Positions 48,218 to 57,736 are shown, numbered from the stretch's first letter. The stretch: 64,000 bases of DNA from Mycobacterium sherrisii (GCF_002102355.1 NZ_LQPT01000019.1:186001-250000); one strand, 5' to 3'. Notes: generated by a model from the sequence alone, not told the origin. Translations and numbers: made by a program.

Positions 48218-49363
48218 TCAGAGCGACAAGATCGTTGCCGATGCGGTACCCGGGGCGCCGTACACCTGCGCGAGGCCGACCCGCGGGTTGCCGGGCACCT
48301 GACGCTCCCCCGCCTCGTTGCGCAGCTGGCGAACCAGCTCGTGCACCTGCCGCAGACCCGACGCGCCGATCGGCTCGCCGTTGGCGATCAGACCGCCGTC
48401 GGTGTTCACCGGAATTGAGCCGTGAATTTCGGTGGCGCCGTCGGCCAGCAACTTCTCCTGCTCCCCGTCGGCGCACAGACCGGTCTCGGCCATGTGGATG
48501 AGCTCGGCGCCCGCGTCGGTGTCCTGCAACTGCGCGATGTCGACGTCCTCGGATCCGATGCCCGCGGCCTCGTAGGCCGCCTTGGCCGCATACACCGTCG
48601 GGGACGAATCCTCCTCCAGCGGTGCCGACGTGGCATGCACTTCGTAGGCACCGAAGCGGCGGGTGCGGATCTCGCTGGCCCGGACGTAGACCGGCTTGTC
48701 GGTGAACTTGTGCGCGATGTCGGCACGGCACATGACGACGGCCGCTGCCCCCTCGTCGGGCGCGCAGAACATGTACTGCGTCAACGGGTAGTTCAGCACC
48801 GCCGAGTTCAGGATTTCCTCGACGGGGATCTCCTTGCGCCGGAAGGCATTTGGGTTCAGCGCACCGTTGCGGAAGTTCTTGTTGGCCACCCGTGCCAATG
48901 TCTGCTGCGAAATGTTGTGGTCGTGCAGGTATTTGTTGGCCTTGATGCCGAAAAACTTGGTGGTGACGAACTGCCCGTTTTGGGCGTACCACTGCGGCAG
49001 CGCCAACTTGGCAGGGTCGTCGGTGAAGGCGCCGCGCGGGTGCTTGTCCAGGCCGATCGCGATGCCGAGGTCGTACTTGCCCAGGCGGATCGTGTCGGCG
49101 GTCTGTTGGATCGCGCTGGCCGCGGTGGCACAGGCGTTGAACACATTTGTGAAGGTGATGCCCGTCAGCCCGACCAATCGCGTCACGGCGTCGGGGTTGG
49201 ACACCTCGTAGCTACCGCCGAAGCCGAATTGGATGTCCTTCCATGCCACGCCGGCGTCGGTGAGCGCGAGCTGGATGGCCTCGGCGCCCATCTGCATCGC
49301 GGTTTTGTCGAACCTGCCGAAGGGGTGCAGGCCAACACCGATGATGGCTACGTCGTTGGTCAT
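48218..49363 (-). CDS. Thiolase-fold lipid-transfer/acetyl-CoA acetyltransferase-like protein
   Basis: 381-aa SCP-x/Ltp-type thiolase-fold protein. The nucleophilic Cys79 lies in FNACATAASAIQ. The canonical C-terminal motif GHPxGASG is replaced by NGEPIGASG (His to Glu), and the second catalytic Cys is absent (VYGAPGTASATIL). It is therefore unlikely to be an ordinary thiolase; Ltp-type proteins paired with DUF35 partners are known to act as aldolases in steroid side-chain degradation. It starts at ATG 49363, 14 bp after the DUF35 gene on the same strand. This pair belongs to the accessory block. Confidence 0.85.
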   Translation of the reverse strand: MTNDVAIIGVGLHPFGRFDKTAMQMGAEAIQLALTDAGVAWKDIQFGFGGSYEVSNPDAVTRLVGLTGITFTNVFNACATAASAIQQTADTIRLGKYDLGIAIGLDKHPRGAFTDDPAKLALPQWYAQNGQFVTTKFFGIKANKYLHDHNISQQTLARVANKNFRNGALNPNAFRRKEIPVEEILNSAVLNYPLTQYMFCAPDEGAAAVVMCRADIAHKFTDKPVYVRASEIRTRRFGAYEVHATSAPLEEDSSPTVYAAKAAYEAAGIGSEDVDIAQLQDTDAGAELIHMAETGLCADGEQEKLLADGATEIHGSIPVNTDGGLIANGEPIGASGLRQVHELVRQLRNEAGERQVPGNPRVGLAQVYGAPGTASATILSL

Positions 49364-49377
49364 TGGTGGCTCTCTTT

Positions 49378-49803
49378 CTAGACCGGCTGGAACGCAAAGG
49401 TGACGATCTCGTTGCCGTCGGCGTCGGTGGTGAACGGCACCATGGTGAGCTCGACCTGCTGCCCGAACTTCAGCTTGGCGGGGTCGTTCTCGGTCAGCCG
49501 ACCCTCGACACGGATCACCGCCTCGTCCCCCAAACCCAGCTGGACCAGGCCCACACCGAACGGCACGAAATCCTTCCCGGTCGGGCCGGCATACGGGGCA
49601 CCCGGCGGGAAGCCTTGCGTCGTCCAGGCCACCAGGGTTCCGGTGCGCGGCAGCAGCACTTCGCTCATCGCCGCAGCGCTGCAGCGGGGGCATCGCTCCT
49701 GCACCGGGAACGCGGTGGCGCCGCAGTCGCCGCACCGGCTGCCAATCAGCTGCGGAGTGTCCTCGGGCCAGGTTGAGATCTCCGGGGCGAGTGCCTTCTG
49801 CAT
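49378..49803 (-). CDS. DUF35 OB-fold/zinc-ribbon acyl-CoA-associated protein
   Basis: 141-aa protein: an N-terminal rubredoxin-like zinc ribbon (SRCGDCGATAFPVQERCPRC, four cysteines at about residues 23-41) and an OB-fold (EVLLPRTGTLVAWTT to FGVGLVQLGLGDEAVIRVEG). This is the DUF35 architecture that supports thiolase-fold partners, for example the C-terminal part of ChsH2 with Ltp2. It lies 14 bp upstream of the thiolase-like gene, so the two probably form a complex. The ATG at 49803 has a GGAGGAT ribosome site. It is divergent from the ABC importer. Confidence 0.87.
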   Translation of the reverse strand: MQKALAPEISTWPEDTPQLIGSRCGDCGATAFPVQERCPRCSAAAMSEVLLPRTGTLVAWTTQGFPPGAPYAGPTGKDFVPFGVGLVQLGLGDEAVIRVEGRLTENDPAKLKFGQQVELTMVPFTTDADGNEIVTFAFQPV

Positions 49804-50023
49804 CGAAAGATCCTCCGACGGTCGAACAGAACTTTGCTCACTGAACCGTATAACAGCCTTCCGAAAAGTGGAAACGGCATTCTCTTTCGGGTAGCGCGAA
49901 CGCCTCCGGAGGTCACTGACATCGCATTCCCGTCACCCGGAGCCAAACCCTTATCCCACGCCGCGCCGCGGCCTAGCGTCGGGCACGGCCAGTTCCCGCC
50001 GTCCCCCCGAGGTTGTCCAAACG
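49804..50023. promoter_or_regulatory. Divergent promoter region DUF35/ABC importer
   Basis: 220-bp gap with a perfect palindrome CCTCCGGAGG (49903-49912) and a short dyad TTCC-N7-GGAA near 49858-49875. For the ABC operon TTATCC (49951-49956) and TAGCGT (49974-49979), 17 bp apart, are a weak -35/-10 pair. The palindromes are candidate operators. No regulator gene is adjacent. Confidence 0.35.
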
Positions 50024-50832
50024 ATGGTGAGCATCCCCGCCGAGGCGGTCGCCGCGCCGCCGTCGGCGGCCGGCCGAGCGCGCAGGCAGCGCCGCTGGAC
50101 GGTCCTGCGGATCTTTTCACCGGTGCTGCTGGTGGTGTTGTGGCAATTCTTCAGTGCCACCGGGCTCATCCCCCAGGACGTCCTTCCGGCCCCGCAGCTG
50201 ATCTTCGACGCCGGTCTGCAGCTCATCCGCAACGGCAAGCTCGCCGAGGCGCTCGAGGTATCCGGGCTGCGCGTCGTCGAAGGCCTCTTGCTCGGCGGCG
50301 TGATCGGGGTGGCGCTGGGTGCGGCGGTGGGGTTGTCGCGCTGGTTCGAGGCAACGTTGGACCCGCCGCTACAGATGGTGCGGGCGCTGCCCCACCTGGG
50401 TCTGATTCCGCTGTTCATCCTGTGGTTCGGTATCGGCGAACTACCCAAAGTGCTGCTGGTCGCGCTGGGCGTCAGTTTCCCCCTCTACCTGAACACCCTC
50501 TCGGCGATCAAGCAGGTCGATCCGAAACTACTGGAAACCGCTGACGTCCTTGGCTTTCGCTGGGGCAGCGACTGCGCACCATCATCTTGCCGAGCGCGGC
50601 GCCGCAGGTGCTGGTCGGGCTGCGACAGTCGCTGGCCATCGCGTGGTTGACACTGATCGTCGCCGAACAGATCAACGCAGACAAGGGCATCGGGTTTTTG
50701 ATCAACAACGCCCGCGACTTTCTGCGCATCGACATCATCATCTTCTGCCTGGTCGTCTACGCCTTGCTCGGCATCGGCACCGACGCCATCGTCCGAGTGC
50801 TGGAACAGCGAGCTCTGAGGTATCGGACATGA
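50024..50832 (+). pseudogene. ABC transporter permease (SsuC-like), frameshifted
   Basis: Reading in one frame from the ATG at 50024 gives about 181 residues of a binding-protein-dependent permease: an N-terminal transmembrane helix, GVIGVALGAAVGLSRWFEATLDPPLQMVRALPHLGLIPLFILWFGIGELPK (the EAA-type cytoplasmic loop follows), then FPLYLNTLSAIKQVDPKLLETADVLGFRWG. The protein continues in another frame: QRLRTIILPSAAPQVLVGLRQS onward to RYRT, ending 50832. Insertion of one base after 50566 (GGGGC-AGCGA) restores a continuous SsuC-like permease of about 269 aa. The stop overlaps the next gene start (ATGA), so the intact gene was part of the operon. It is either a true null mutation or a sequencing error. 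Confidence 0.82.
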
Positions 50833-51566
50833 CAGTGACATCCGAACGACAGATCGCAGTCGTCGGCAAGCTCACCAACATCGACAAGTGGTATGGCACC
50901 CGCAAGGTACTCGACGGCGTCTGTCTCGAGATCCGCGCCCACGAGATCGTCGCGCTGGTGGGCCGCAGCGGGTGTGGCAAATCGACCGTATTACGGGTGC
51001 TAGCCGGGCTTTCCGCTGACCACACCGGTGAGCGCGAGGTCGCCGGTGCACCCGCGGTCGCGTTCCAGGAGCCTCGACTTTTCCCGTGGCGCGACGTGCT
51101 CACCAATGTGCAGTACGGCGTCAACCGCGCTCGGCTTTCCCCCGATGCCGCCCGCGCCCGGTCCGAGCGGGCGTTGGCCGAAATCGGGCTGACCGACCAT
51201 GCCAAAGCGTGGCCGCTGACCCTGTCCGGCGGTCAGGCGCAACGGGTTTCGCTGGCACGGGCATTGGTGGCCGAACCCCAGCTGCTGTTACTGGACGAGC
51301 CGTTCGGTGCGCTCGATGCGCTCACCCGGCTCTCGATGCGGGCGTTGTTGCTCGATTTGTGGCGCGCCCACGGATTCGGCGTGCTGCTGGTCACGCACGA
51401 CGTCGACGAGGCCATCGAGCTGGCCGACCGGGTGCTGGTCCTGGAGAACGGCCGGGTCGCTCACCGGTTAGAGATCGAGGCCCCGCGGCCGACCGCGGCC
51501 GAGCGCGCCGCCCAGCACGATCGTTACCGCGCCGACCTCCTCGATAAGCTCGGCGTTCGGCATTGA
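50829..51566 (+). CDS. ABC transporter ATP-binding protein (SsuB/TauB-like)
   Basis: 245-aa ATPase of the nitrate/sulfonate/taurine importer group. Walker A GRSGCGKST (about residues 44-52), Q-loop FQEPRLFPWRDV, signature LSGGQAQRVSLARAL, Walker B LLLLDEPFGALD, H-loop VTHDVDEA. It powers uptake together with the adjacent permease and binding protein. The ATG at 50829 overlaps the permease stop by 4 bp, and its stop overlaps the TTG start of the binding-protein gene. Because the permease is frameshifted, the ATPase may lack its usual membrane partner. Confidence 0.9.
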   Translation: MTVTSERQIAVVGKLTNIDKWYGTRKVLDGVCLEIRAHEIVALVGRSGCGKSTVLRVLAGLSADHTGEREVAGAPAVAFQEPRLFPWRDVLTNVQYGVNRARLSPDAARARSERALAEIGLTDHAKAWPLTLSGGQAQRVSLARALVAEPQLLLLDEPFGALDALTRLSMRALLLDLWRAHGFGVLLVTHDVDEAIELADRVLVLENGRVAHRLEIEAPRPTAAERAAQHDRYRADLLDKLGVRH

Positions 51567-52576
51567 CAGCCTTGGGGCGCTTCGTCTTTCGCGTCGGTCT
51601 CGTGCTGGGGGTTGCGCTGTTCGCGCCGGCGTGCGTGTCCCGGTCGTTGGGGCCGCAACTGATCGGGGTGCCCGCGGCGGTACCGCTGTCCGAGCTCGCC
51701 GCCGTGACCCTGCAAGTCGGCGACCAAAAGGGTGGCACCGAAGCGCTGCTGCGAGCGGCCAATGCCCTGGACAATCTGCCTTACAAGATTACGTTTTCGA
51801 CGTTCACCTCGGGCCCGCCGCAAATCGAGGCGCTGACCGCCGGCAAGATCGATTTCGCGATCACCGGCAACACGCCGCCGGTTTTCGGCGCTGCCGCCAA
51901 CTCCAAGACGCGAGTGGTGGCCGCGTGGGATGGCGCCGCACCGGGCGAGCAAATCCTGGTCCGGGCGAACTCGCCGATCACCACGGTCCACGATCTGGCG
52001 GGCAAGACGATCCTGGTTGCCAGGGGCAGCGCCGCACACGCCAATGTGCTTGAGCACCTGGCCGATAACGGTCTAAAGCCCAAAGACGTCAAGCTGGTTT
52101 TCCTGCAGCCCGCCGACGCGCTGTCCGCCTTCGCCAACGGACAGGGCGACGCCTGGGTCGTCTGGGAGCCCTACACCGCGCAGGCCGAGCTCACCTTGAA
52201 GGTGCGCAACCTTGGCAACGCCGAAAACGGCTACTGGTTCGGCAGCGCCTCGACCCGGGCGCTGACCGACCCGAAACGCAACTCCGCGCTGGCCGACCTT
52301 CTGATCCGCTATGAACGCGCCGCCCGCTGGGCCCGGACGAACCCAGCACAGTGGGCGGCCAAGTACGGCAAAGCCGTCGGTCTCAAGCCCGAAATCGCCG
52401 CGCTGGCGCAGAGTCGGCAGGTGCGGCAACCGGTTCCCCTGGACGATAAGGTGGTCAGCGCCGAACAACGGTTGGCCGACCTGTTCGCGGCCGCCGATCA
52501 AATGCCGGAGGCGCCTGACTTTGTCAAGTGGGTTGACCGTAGGTTCAACAGCGTGCTCGCGGCCAGCGGGGCGTAA
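51563..52576 (+). CDS. ABC transporter substrate-binding lipoprotein (SsuA-like)
   Basis: 337-aa periplasmic binding protein of the NMT1/SsuA family. A lipoprotein signal ends in LFAPAC (lipidated Cys about residue 24). The mature part has LQVGDQKGGTEALLRAANAL, GKIDFAITGNTPPVFGAA (ligand-loop region) and the NGQGDAWVVWEPYTAQAEL hallmark of aliphatic-sulfonate binding proteins. The start codon appears to be TTG at 51563, overlapping the ATPase stop (TTGA). The likely ligand is an organosulfonate or related compound, by family only. Confidence 0.85.
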   Translation: MTALGRFVFRVGLVLGVALFAPACVSRSLGPQLIGVPAAVPLSELAAVTLQVGDQKGGTEALLRAANALDNLPYKITFSTFTSGPPQIEALTAGKIDFAITGNTPPVFGAAANSKTRVVAAWDGAAPGEQILVRANSPITTVHDLAGKTILVARGSAAHANVLEHLADNGLKPKDVKLVFLQPADALSAFANGQGDAWVVWEPYTAQAELTLKVRNLGNAENGYWFGSASTRALTDPKRNSALADLLIRYERAARWARTNPAQWAAKYGKAVGLKPEIAALAQSRQVRQPVPLDDKVVSAEQRLADLFAAADQMPEAPDFVKWVDRRFNSVLAASGA

Positions 52577-52597
52577 AGACGATACGAGGAGACGGCA

Positions 52598-52891
52598 GTG
52601 ACGGTCACTGTGATACTTGAGCTCAACTTCAAGCCCGAAGAAGTCGCCGCGGGGCGCGAACTGATGGGGCGCGCGCTGCAAGACACTCGAGCCTTCGACG
52701 GAAACGTCCGGACCGACGTGCTCATCGACGAGGACGACGAAGCGCACTGGCTGGTCTACGAAATCTGGGAGACGATCGAGGCCGACGAGGCCTACCGCAG
52801 CTTTCGGGCAGGCGAGGGCAAGCTCACCCAGCTTCCTCCCCTGCTGGCCAGCCCACCGGTCAAGAAGCGGTACCTCACCAGCGACGTCTGA
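52598..52891 (+). CDS. ABM-domain (antibiotic biosynthesis monooxygenase-like) protein
   Basis: 97-aa single-domain protein with a ferredoxin-like alpha+beta fold: TVTVILELNFKPEEVAAGRELMGRALQDTRAFDGNVRTDVLIDEDDEAHWLVYEIWETIEADEAYRSF. The pattern is that of the ABM superfamily, whose members degrade haem, oxidise quinols or act in unknown small-molecule oxidations. The GTG start at 52598 has a GAGGAGA ribosome site. It follows the ABC importer operon by 21 bp and is probably co-transcribed. It is convergent with the LLM gene, 6 bp apart. Confidence 0.82.
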   Translation: MTVTVILELNFKPEEVAAGRELMGRALQDTRAFDGNVRTDVLIDEDDEAHWLVYEIWETIEADEAYRSFRAGEGKLTQLPPLLASPPVKKRYLTSDV

Positions 52892-52897
52892 GTACCG

Positions 52898-53881
52898 CTA
52901 GCTCAGCGCGGGAATCACTTCGCGTTCGAACAACTCGATGCCGGAGCGGTCGTAGGCCGCCTCCGGGAAGTACACGATCGCGTATTCGCAGCCGAGATCG
53001 GCCATTTTGGCCAGCCGCTCGATCACCTGCTCCGTGGTGCCCGACGCCGAGTCCGGCAGCCTTGACGTCATCGAATCCGCCAGCGACTCAGGCACATACT
53101 CGGCCAACCGGTCGCGTACCCGTCGCTGCCGGTCCTTGACCTCGGTGTCGGAGGTGCCCACGATCGCGGTGAAGTTGGACGAGCGGACGATGGCGTCGAA
53201 GTCGGTGCCCAGGTCGCGGCAGTGCGCGGCGAGCACCTCGGACTTGTGGGTGAACGCATCGGGTTCGGCGGTGAAGTTGGTGTGCTGGGCGTATCGCGCC
53301 GCGATGCGCAGCGTCACCTTCTCCCCGCCGCCCGCGATCCACAACGGGATGCCGTTGTCCTGCAACGGTTTCGGTTCGACGATCGCACCGTCGATTTGGT
53401 AATGCTTGCCGTCGAAGCTGACTTTGCCGTCGCGCCAGGCGTCCCGCATGATCTGCACGCCCTCGTCCAGCCGGCCCAGCCGCACCCCGGCCGACGGAAA
53501 TCCGTAACCGTAGGCCCTCCATTCATGTTCGTACCAGCCGCCGCCGATGCCCATCTGGATGCGACCGCCGGAAATGATGTCGGCAGTAGCCGCCACCTTC
53601 GCCAGATACACCGGGTTGCGGTAGCTCATCGCCGTGCACATCTGCCCGAGCTTGATGCGCGAGGTGGTCGCGGCGTACGCCGACATCAGCGACCAGGCCT
53701 CGTGCGTCGCCTCGGCGCTGGGCATCGGCACGGTGTGGAAGTGGTCGTAGACCCACAGCGAGTCCCACGCGCTGCCGTCGGCGTAGGCCGCCAGGTCTCG
53801 CATCACCGCCCAGTGCTCCGCGGGGTCGATGCCTACCAGGTCCATCCGCCAGCCCTGCGGAATGAAAAGTCCAAAACGCAT
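52898..53881 (-). CDS. LLM-class F420/flavin-dependent oxidoreductase
   Basis: 327-aa TIM-barrel enzyme of the luciferase-like (LLM) superfamily. The start MRFGLFIPQGW is typical, followed by YADGSAWDSLWVYDHFHT, MCTAMSYRNPVYLAKVAATADIISGGRIQMGIGGGWYEHEW and IPLWIAGGGEKVTLRIAARYA. In mycobacteria most of these use coenzyme F420. The ATG at 53881 was chosen because it gives the standard family start and has a leaderless -10 box TAAAGT 8 bp upstream. A longer frame beyond it consists of the GGGCC repeat. It might act with the ABM protein and importer on an organosulfur compound (speculative). Confidence 0.88.
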   Translation of the reverse strand: MRFGLFIPQGWRMDLVGIDPAEHWAVMRDLAAYADGSAWDSLWVYDHFHTVPMPSAEATHEAWSLMSAYAATTSRIKLGQMCTAMSYRNPVYLAKVAATADIISGGRIQMGIGGGWYEHEWRAYGYGFPSAGVRLGRLDEGVQIMRDAWRDGKVSFDGKHYQIDGAIVEPKPLQDNGIPLWIAGGGEKVTLRIAARYAQHTNFTAEPDAFTHKSEVLAAHCRDLGTDFDAIVRSSNFTAIVGTSDTEVKDRQRRVRDRLAEYVPESLADSMTSRLPDSASGTTEQVIERLAKMADLGCEYAIVYFPEAAYDRSGIELFEREVIPALS

Positions 53882-53889
53882 AGTGAGCG

Positions 53890-53895
53890 ACTTTA
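53890..53895 (-). promoter_or_regulatory. -10 box of LLM oxidoreductase gene
   Basis: TAAAGT (minus strand) ends 8 bp before the ATG at 53881. This fits the TANNNT leaderless type. The GGGCC repeat array lies immediately upstream, in the -35 to -100 range. Confidence 0.45.
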
Positions 53896-53930
53896 GCCTG
53901 CATGGCCCGGCCGAGGGCCGAGCCGCCGCC

Positions 53931-53985
53931 GGGCCGGGCCGCGCCGGGCCGGGCTGGGCCGGGCTGGGCCGGGCCGGGCCGGGCC
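53931..53985. repeat. GGGCC pentanucleotide tandem repeat
   Basis: Eleven near-perfect 5-bp units (GGGCC, with GCGCC and GGGCT variants, some forming a 10-bp GGGCTGGGCC alternation) lie directly upstream of the LLM gene promoter. A microsatellite of this type can change length by slippage. Flanking sequence 53920-53930 and 53986-53990 is similar but imperfect. Confidence 0.85.
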
Positions 53986-54062
53986 GCGACACTTAACCAG
54001 TTGCGACGACACGCCGCGCAACGTCGCAGACGTTTAAGTTTCGCGGAACCAGACGGAGCGAC

Positions 54063-54093
54063 AAGCCCCCGAAACCAATAGTTTCGGGGGCTT
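54063..54093 (-). terminator. Rho-independent-type terminator of fadAB
   Basis: A 13-bp perfect stem AAGCCCCCGAAAC (54063-54075)/GTTTCGGGGGCTT (54081-54093) with a 5-bp loop CAATA lies 15 bp past the fadB stop. It lacks a long U tract, as is common in mycobacteria. The G+C-rich stem is the strongest hairpin in the window. Confidence 0.75.
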
Positions 54094-54107
54094 TCGCAAC
54101 CGCTGGT

Positions 54108-56252
54108 CTACGTCAGCGAGGCCGGCGGCAAGAAGCGGTCGCCGTACTTGGCCGCGAGTTCACGTGCGCGGGCCACGAAGGCCTCCTTGCCGGTACCGCC
54201 CGCCCCGGAGTAGCCGACGATGAACTGCGCGCTACCACCGGTGTACGGCGGGAAGCCGATACCCATGATCGAGCCGATGTTGGCGTCGGCCGTCGACGTC
54301 AGCACGCCCTCGTCCAGGCACTTCTGCGTCTCGAGCGCCTCGGCGAACAGCATACGGTCGATCATGTCCTGCAGCGGCGGCTGCGAAGAGCCCGACTTGA
54401 ACGTCTCGCGCAGGCCCGGCCACAACCGAGTGCGTTTGCCGTTGGCGTACTCGTAGAAGCCCGCGCCCTTCAACCGCGACGGGCGGCCGAGCTCGATCAT
54501 CTTCTCGACGACCGCCTCCGCCGGGTGCGGCTCGTAGGTGCCGCCGGCATCCTCGACACCCTTGCGAGTGGCGAGCGCGATCTTGTGCATCAGCTCCAGG
54601 TTGAGCTCGTCGGACAGCTGCAGCGGCGGAGCCGGGTACCCGGCCTGCGAACCGGCGTGCTCGATGCTGGCCGGCTCCACGCCCTCGCCCAGCATCGCCA
54701 GCGCCTCGTTGACGAAGGTGCCGATGACGCGGGAAGTGAAGAAACCGCGGCTGTCGTTGACCACGATCGGGGTCTTGCCGATCGCCAGCGTGTAATCGAA
54801 CACCCGCGCCAGCGCCTCATCGGACGTCTTTTCGCCCTTGATGATTTCGACCAGTGGCATCTTGTCGACCGGCGAGAAGAAGTGGATTCCGATGAAGTCC
54901 TCCTGCCGCTTGACGCCGGTTGCCAGTCCGGTGATCGGCAGCGTCGAGGTGTTCGACCCGAGCAGCGCGTTGGGTTCGACGATGTCCTCGATCTCACCGA
55001 ACACCTTGTGCTTGAGGTCTTGGTTTTCGAAGACGGCTTCGATCACGAAGTCGACGCCCTTGAAATCGGCGGGGTCGGCGCTGGGCTTGATCCGGTCCAG
55101 CAGCGCCTTGCTTTTCTCCTCGGTGGTCTTGCCCCGCTGAAGTGCCTTGGCCTCAAGCTTTTCCGAGTAGCCCTTGCCCTTCTCGGCGGCCTCGAGGCTG
55201 ACGTCCTTGAGCACCACGTCGAAGCCGGCCTTGGCCGACACGTAGGCGATGCCAGCGCCCATCATGCCCGCGCCCAGCACCCCGATCTTGTTGATCTTGA
55301 CCGGCTCGATGCCGTCGGGGCGGGAGCCGCCGCCGTTGATGTGCTGCAGGTCAAAGAAGAACGCCTGGATCATGTTCTTGGCTACCTGGCCGGTGACCAG
55401 CTGGGTGAAGTAGCGGCTCTCGATGCGGCTGGCGGTGTCGAAGTCGACCTGCGCACCCTCGACCGCGGCGTCCAGGATGGCCCGCGGGGCCGGCATCGGC
55501 GCACCCTTGAGTTGCTTCTTCAGCAACGCCGGGAACGACGGCAGGATACCGGCCAGCGCGGGGCTGGACGGGGTACCGCCTGGCATCTTGTAACCCTTTT
55601 TGTCCCAGGGCTGTTCGTGCGAGTCCGGGTTGGCCTTGATCCACGCCTTGGCGGCGGGCACCAATTCCTCCACCGAGCCGACGAGCTCGTCGACCAGGCC
55701 GATCTCCTTGGCCTTGGCCGGCTTGAAGCGGGTGCCCTGCGACAGGATGTTCATGAACGCGTTCTGGATGCCGAACATCCGCACGGTGCGGGTCACCCCG
55801 CCGCCGCCCGGCAGCAGACCCAGCGTCACCTCGGGCAGACCCAGCTGGCTGCCCTTGACGTCGGCGGCGATGCGGTGATGACACGCCAGTGCAATCTCCA
55901 GACCACCGCCGAGCGCGGCGCCGTTGATCGCGGCCACCACCGGCTTGCCCAGCGTTTCGAGGGTGCGCAGATCCCGCTTGATGTCTTCGACCTCCGTGAA
56001 GACATCGCCGGCGTTCTCCGGGCCGGCGTTGATCATTGCCTTGAGGTCGCCGCCGGCGAAGAACGTCTTCTTGGCGCTGGTGATCACCACGCCGGTGATC
56101 GAGTCTTTTTCTGCGACAAGACGTTCGACGGCCTTGTGCATCGACTCCTTGTAATGTTCGTTCATCACGTTGGCCGACCCGGTGGGGTCGTCAAGGGTCA
56201 GGGTGACGATGCCGTCGGCATCCTTGTCCCACTGAATGGTGTTCTCAGACAT
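54108..56252 (-). CDS. fadB: Fatty-acid oxidation complex alpha subunit FadB
   Basis: 714-aa multifunctional enzyme. The N-terminal crotonase domain (NVMNEHYKES, FFAGGDLKAM, INGAALGGGLEIALACHHRIAA) hydrates enoyl-CoA. The middle 3-hydroxyacyl-CoA dehydrogenase domain carries the NAD motif VLGAGMMGAGIAYVSAKAG (about residue 328) and GIHFFSPVDKMPLVEI (catalytic His), followed by the C-terminal HAD domain. It forms the beta-oxidation trifunctional complex with FadA, whose gene ends 9 bp upstream of the fadB start. It resembles Rv0860 (720 aa). A strong hairpin terminator follows the stop. Confidence 0.95.
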   Translation of the reverse strand: MSENTIQWDKDADGIVTLTLDDPTGSANVMNEHYKESMHKAVERLVAEKDSITGVVITSAKKTFFAGGDLKAMINAGPENAGDVFTEVEDIKRDLRTLETLGKPVVAAINGAALGGGLEIALACHHRIAADVKGSQLGLPEVTLGLLPGGGGVTRTVRMFGIQNAFMNILSQGTRFKPAKAKEIGLVDELVGSVEELVPAAKAWIKANPDSHEQPWDKKGYKMPGGTPSSPALAGILPSFPALLKKQLKGAPMPAPRAILDAAVEGAQVDFDTASRIESRYFTQLVTGQVAKNMIQAFFFDLQHINGGGSRPDGIEPVKINKIGVLGAGMMGAGIAYVSAKAGFDVVLKDVSLEAAEKGKGYSEKLEAKALQRGKTTEEKSKALLDRIKPSADPADFKGVDFVIEAVFENQDLKHKVFGEIEDIVEPNALLGSNTSTLPITGLATGVKRQEDFIGIHFFSPVDKMPLVEIIKGEKTSDEALARVFDYTLAIGKTPIVVNDSRGFFTSRVIGTFVNEALAMLGEGVEPASIEHAGSQAGYPAPPLQLSDELNLELMHKIALATRKGVEDAGGTYEPHPAEAVVEKMIELGRPSRLKGAGFYEYANGKRTRLWPGLRETFKSGSSQPPLQDMIDRMLFAEALETQKCLDEGVLTSTADANIGSIMGIGFPPYTGGSAQFIVGYSGAGGTGKEAFVARARELAAKYGDRFLPPASLT

Positions 56253-56261
56253 GCCTTTTCC

Positions 56262-57473
<1,212 letters not shown>

Positions 57474-57522
57474 ATCGACTTCCTGTTCGCAAAATGGGGT
57501 TTCGGGTCCGTCTAAGGAGCAC

Positions 57523-57561
57523 CCTAACAGGGCGTCCCGGCCAACCTGTTGGTTGGTTAGG
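57523..57561. promoter_or_regulatory. Nested inverted repeats between fadA and dapC
   Basis: CCAAC-CT-GTTGG (57541-57552) is a perfect dyad. It is flanked by a wider pair CCTAAC (57523-57528)/GTTAGG (57556-57561), and AACAGG (57526-57531) pairs with CCTGTT (57545-57550). It lies 50-90 bp upstream of fadA. The arrangement suggests a TetR-type operator controlling the beta-oxidation operon. The rest of the 57474-57750 gap is G+C-rich with no other clear element except the dapC -10 box. Confidence 0.5.
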
Positions 57562-57736
57562 TCGCGGCAGGTCAACGGGGCGAGTACGGCCGGCTCCGCG
57601 GGCAACCGTGCGCCGTGGCGTCGCGCGCGCCCGCGGCGAAGGCGCGCCGGCAGCCCCCACCACACCCGCACATCACCGTGGACGTTCGACAACGAGCATT
57701 GCGCTGGGCGTGCGGGTCGAGCCGCCGCCCTGCGCC

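Noticed and set aside
49903-49912. CCTCCGGAGG palindrome considered as a terminator
   Set aside because: Only a 10-bp perfect palindrome with no loop or following T run; it lies between divergent genes, so there is no transcript end to make there.
53931-53985. GGGCC array considered as a CRISPR or a coding extension of the LLM gene
   Set aside because: There are no spacers, the units are only 5 bp, and translation would add a Pro/Gly/Ala/Arg tail absent from LLM proteins.
57541-57561. GGTTGGTTAGG considered as an iron-box (IdeR) site
   Set aside because: It lacks the 19-bp TTAGGTTAGGCTAACCTAA architecture; only one half resembles it, and the dyad symmetry is centred elsewhere.
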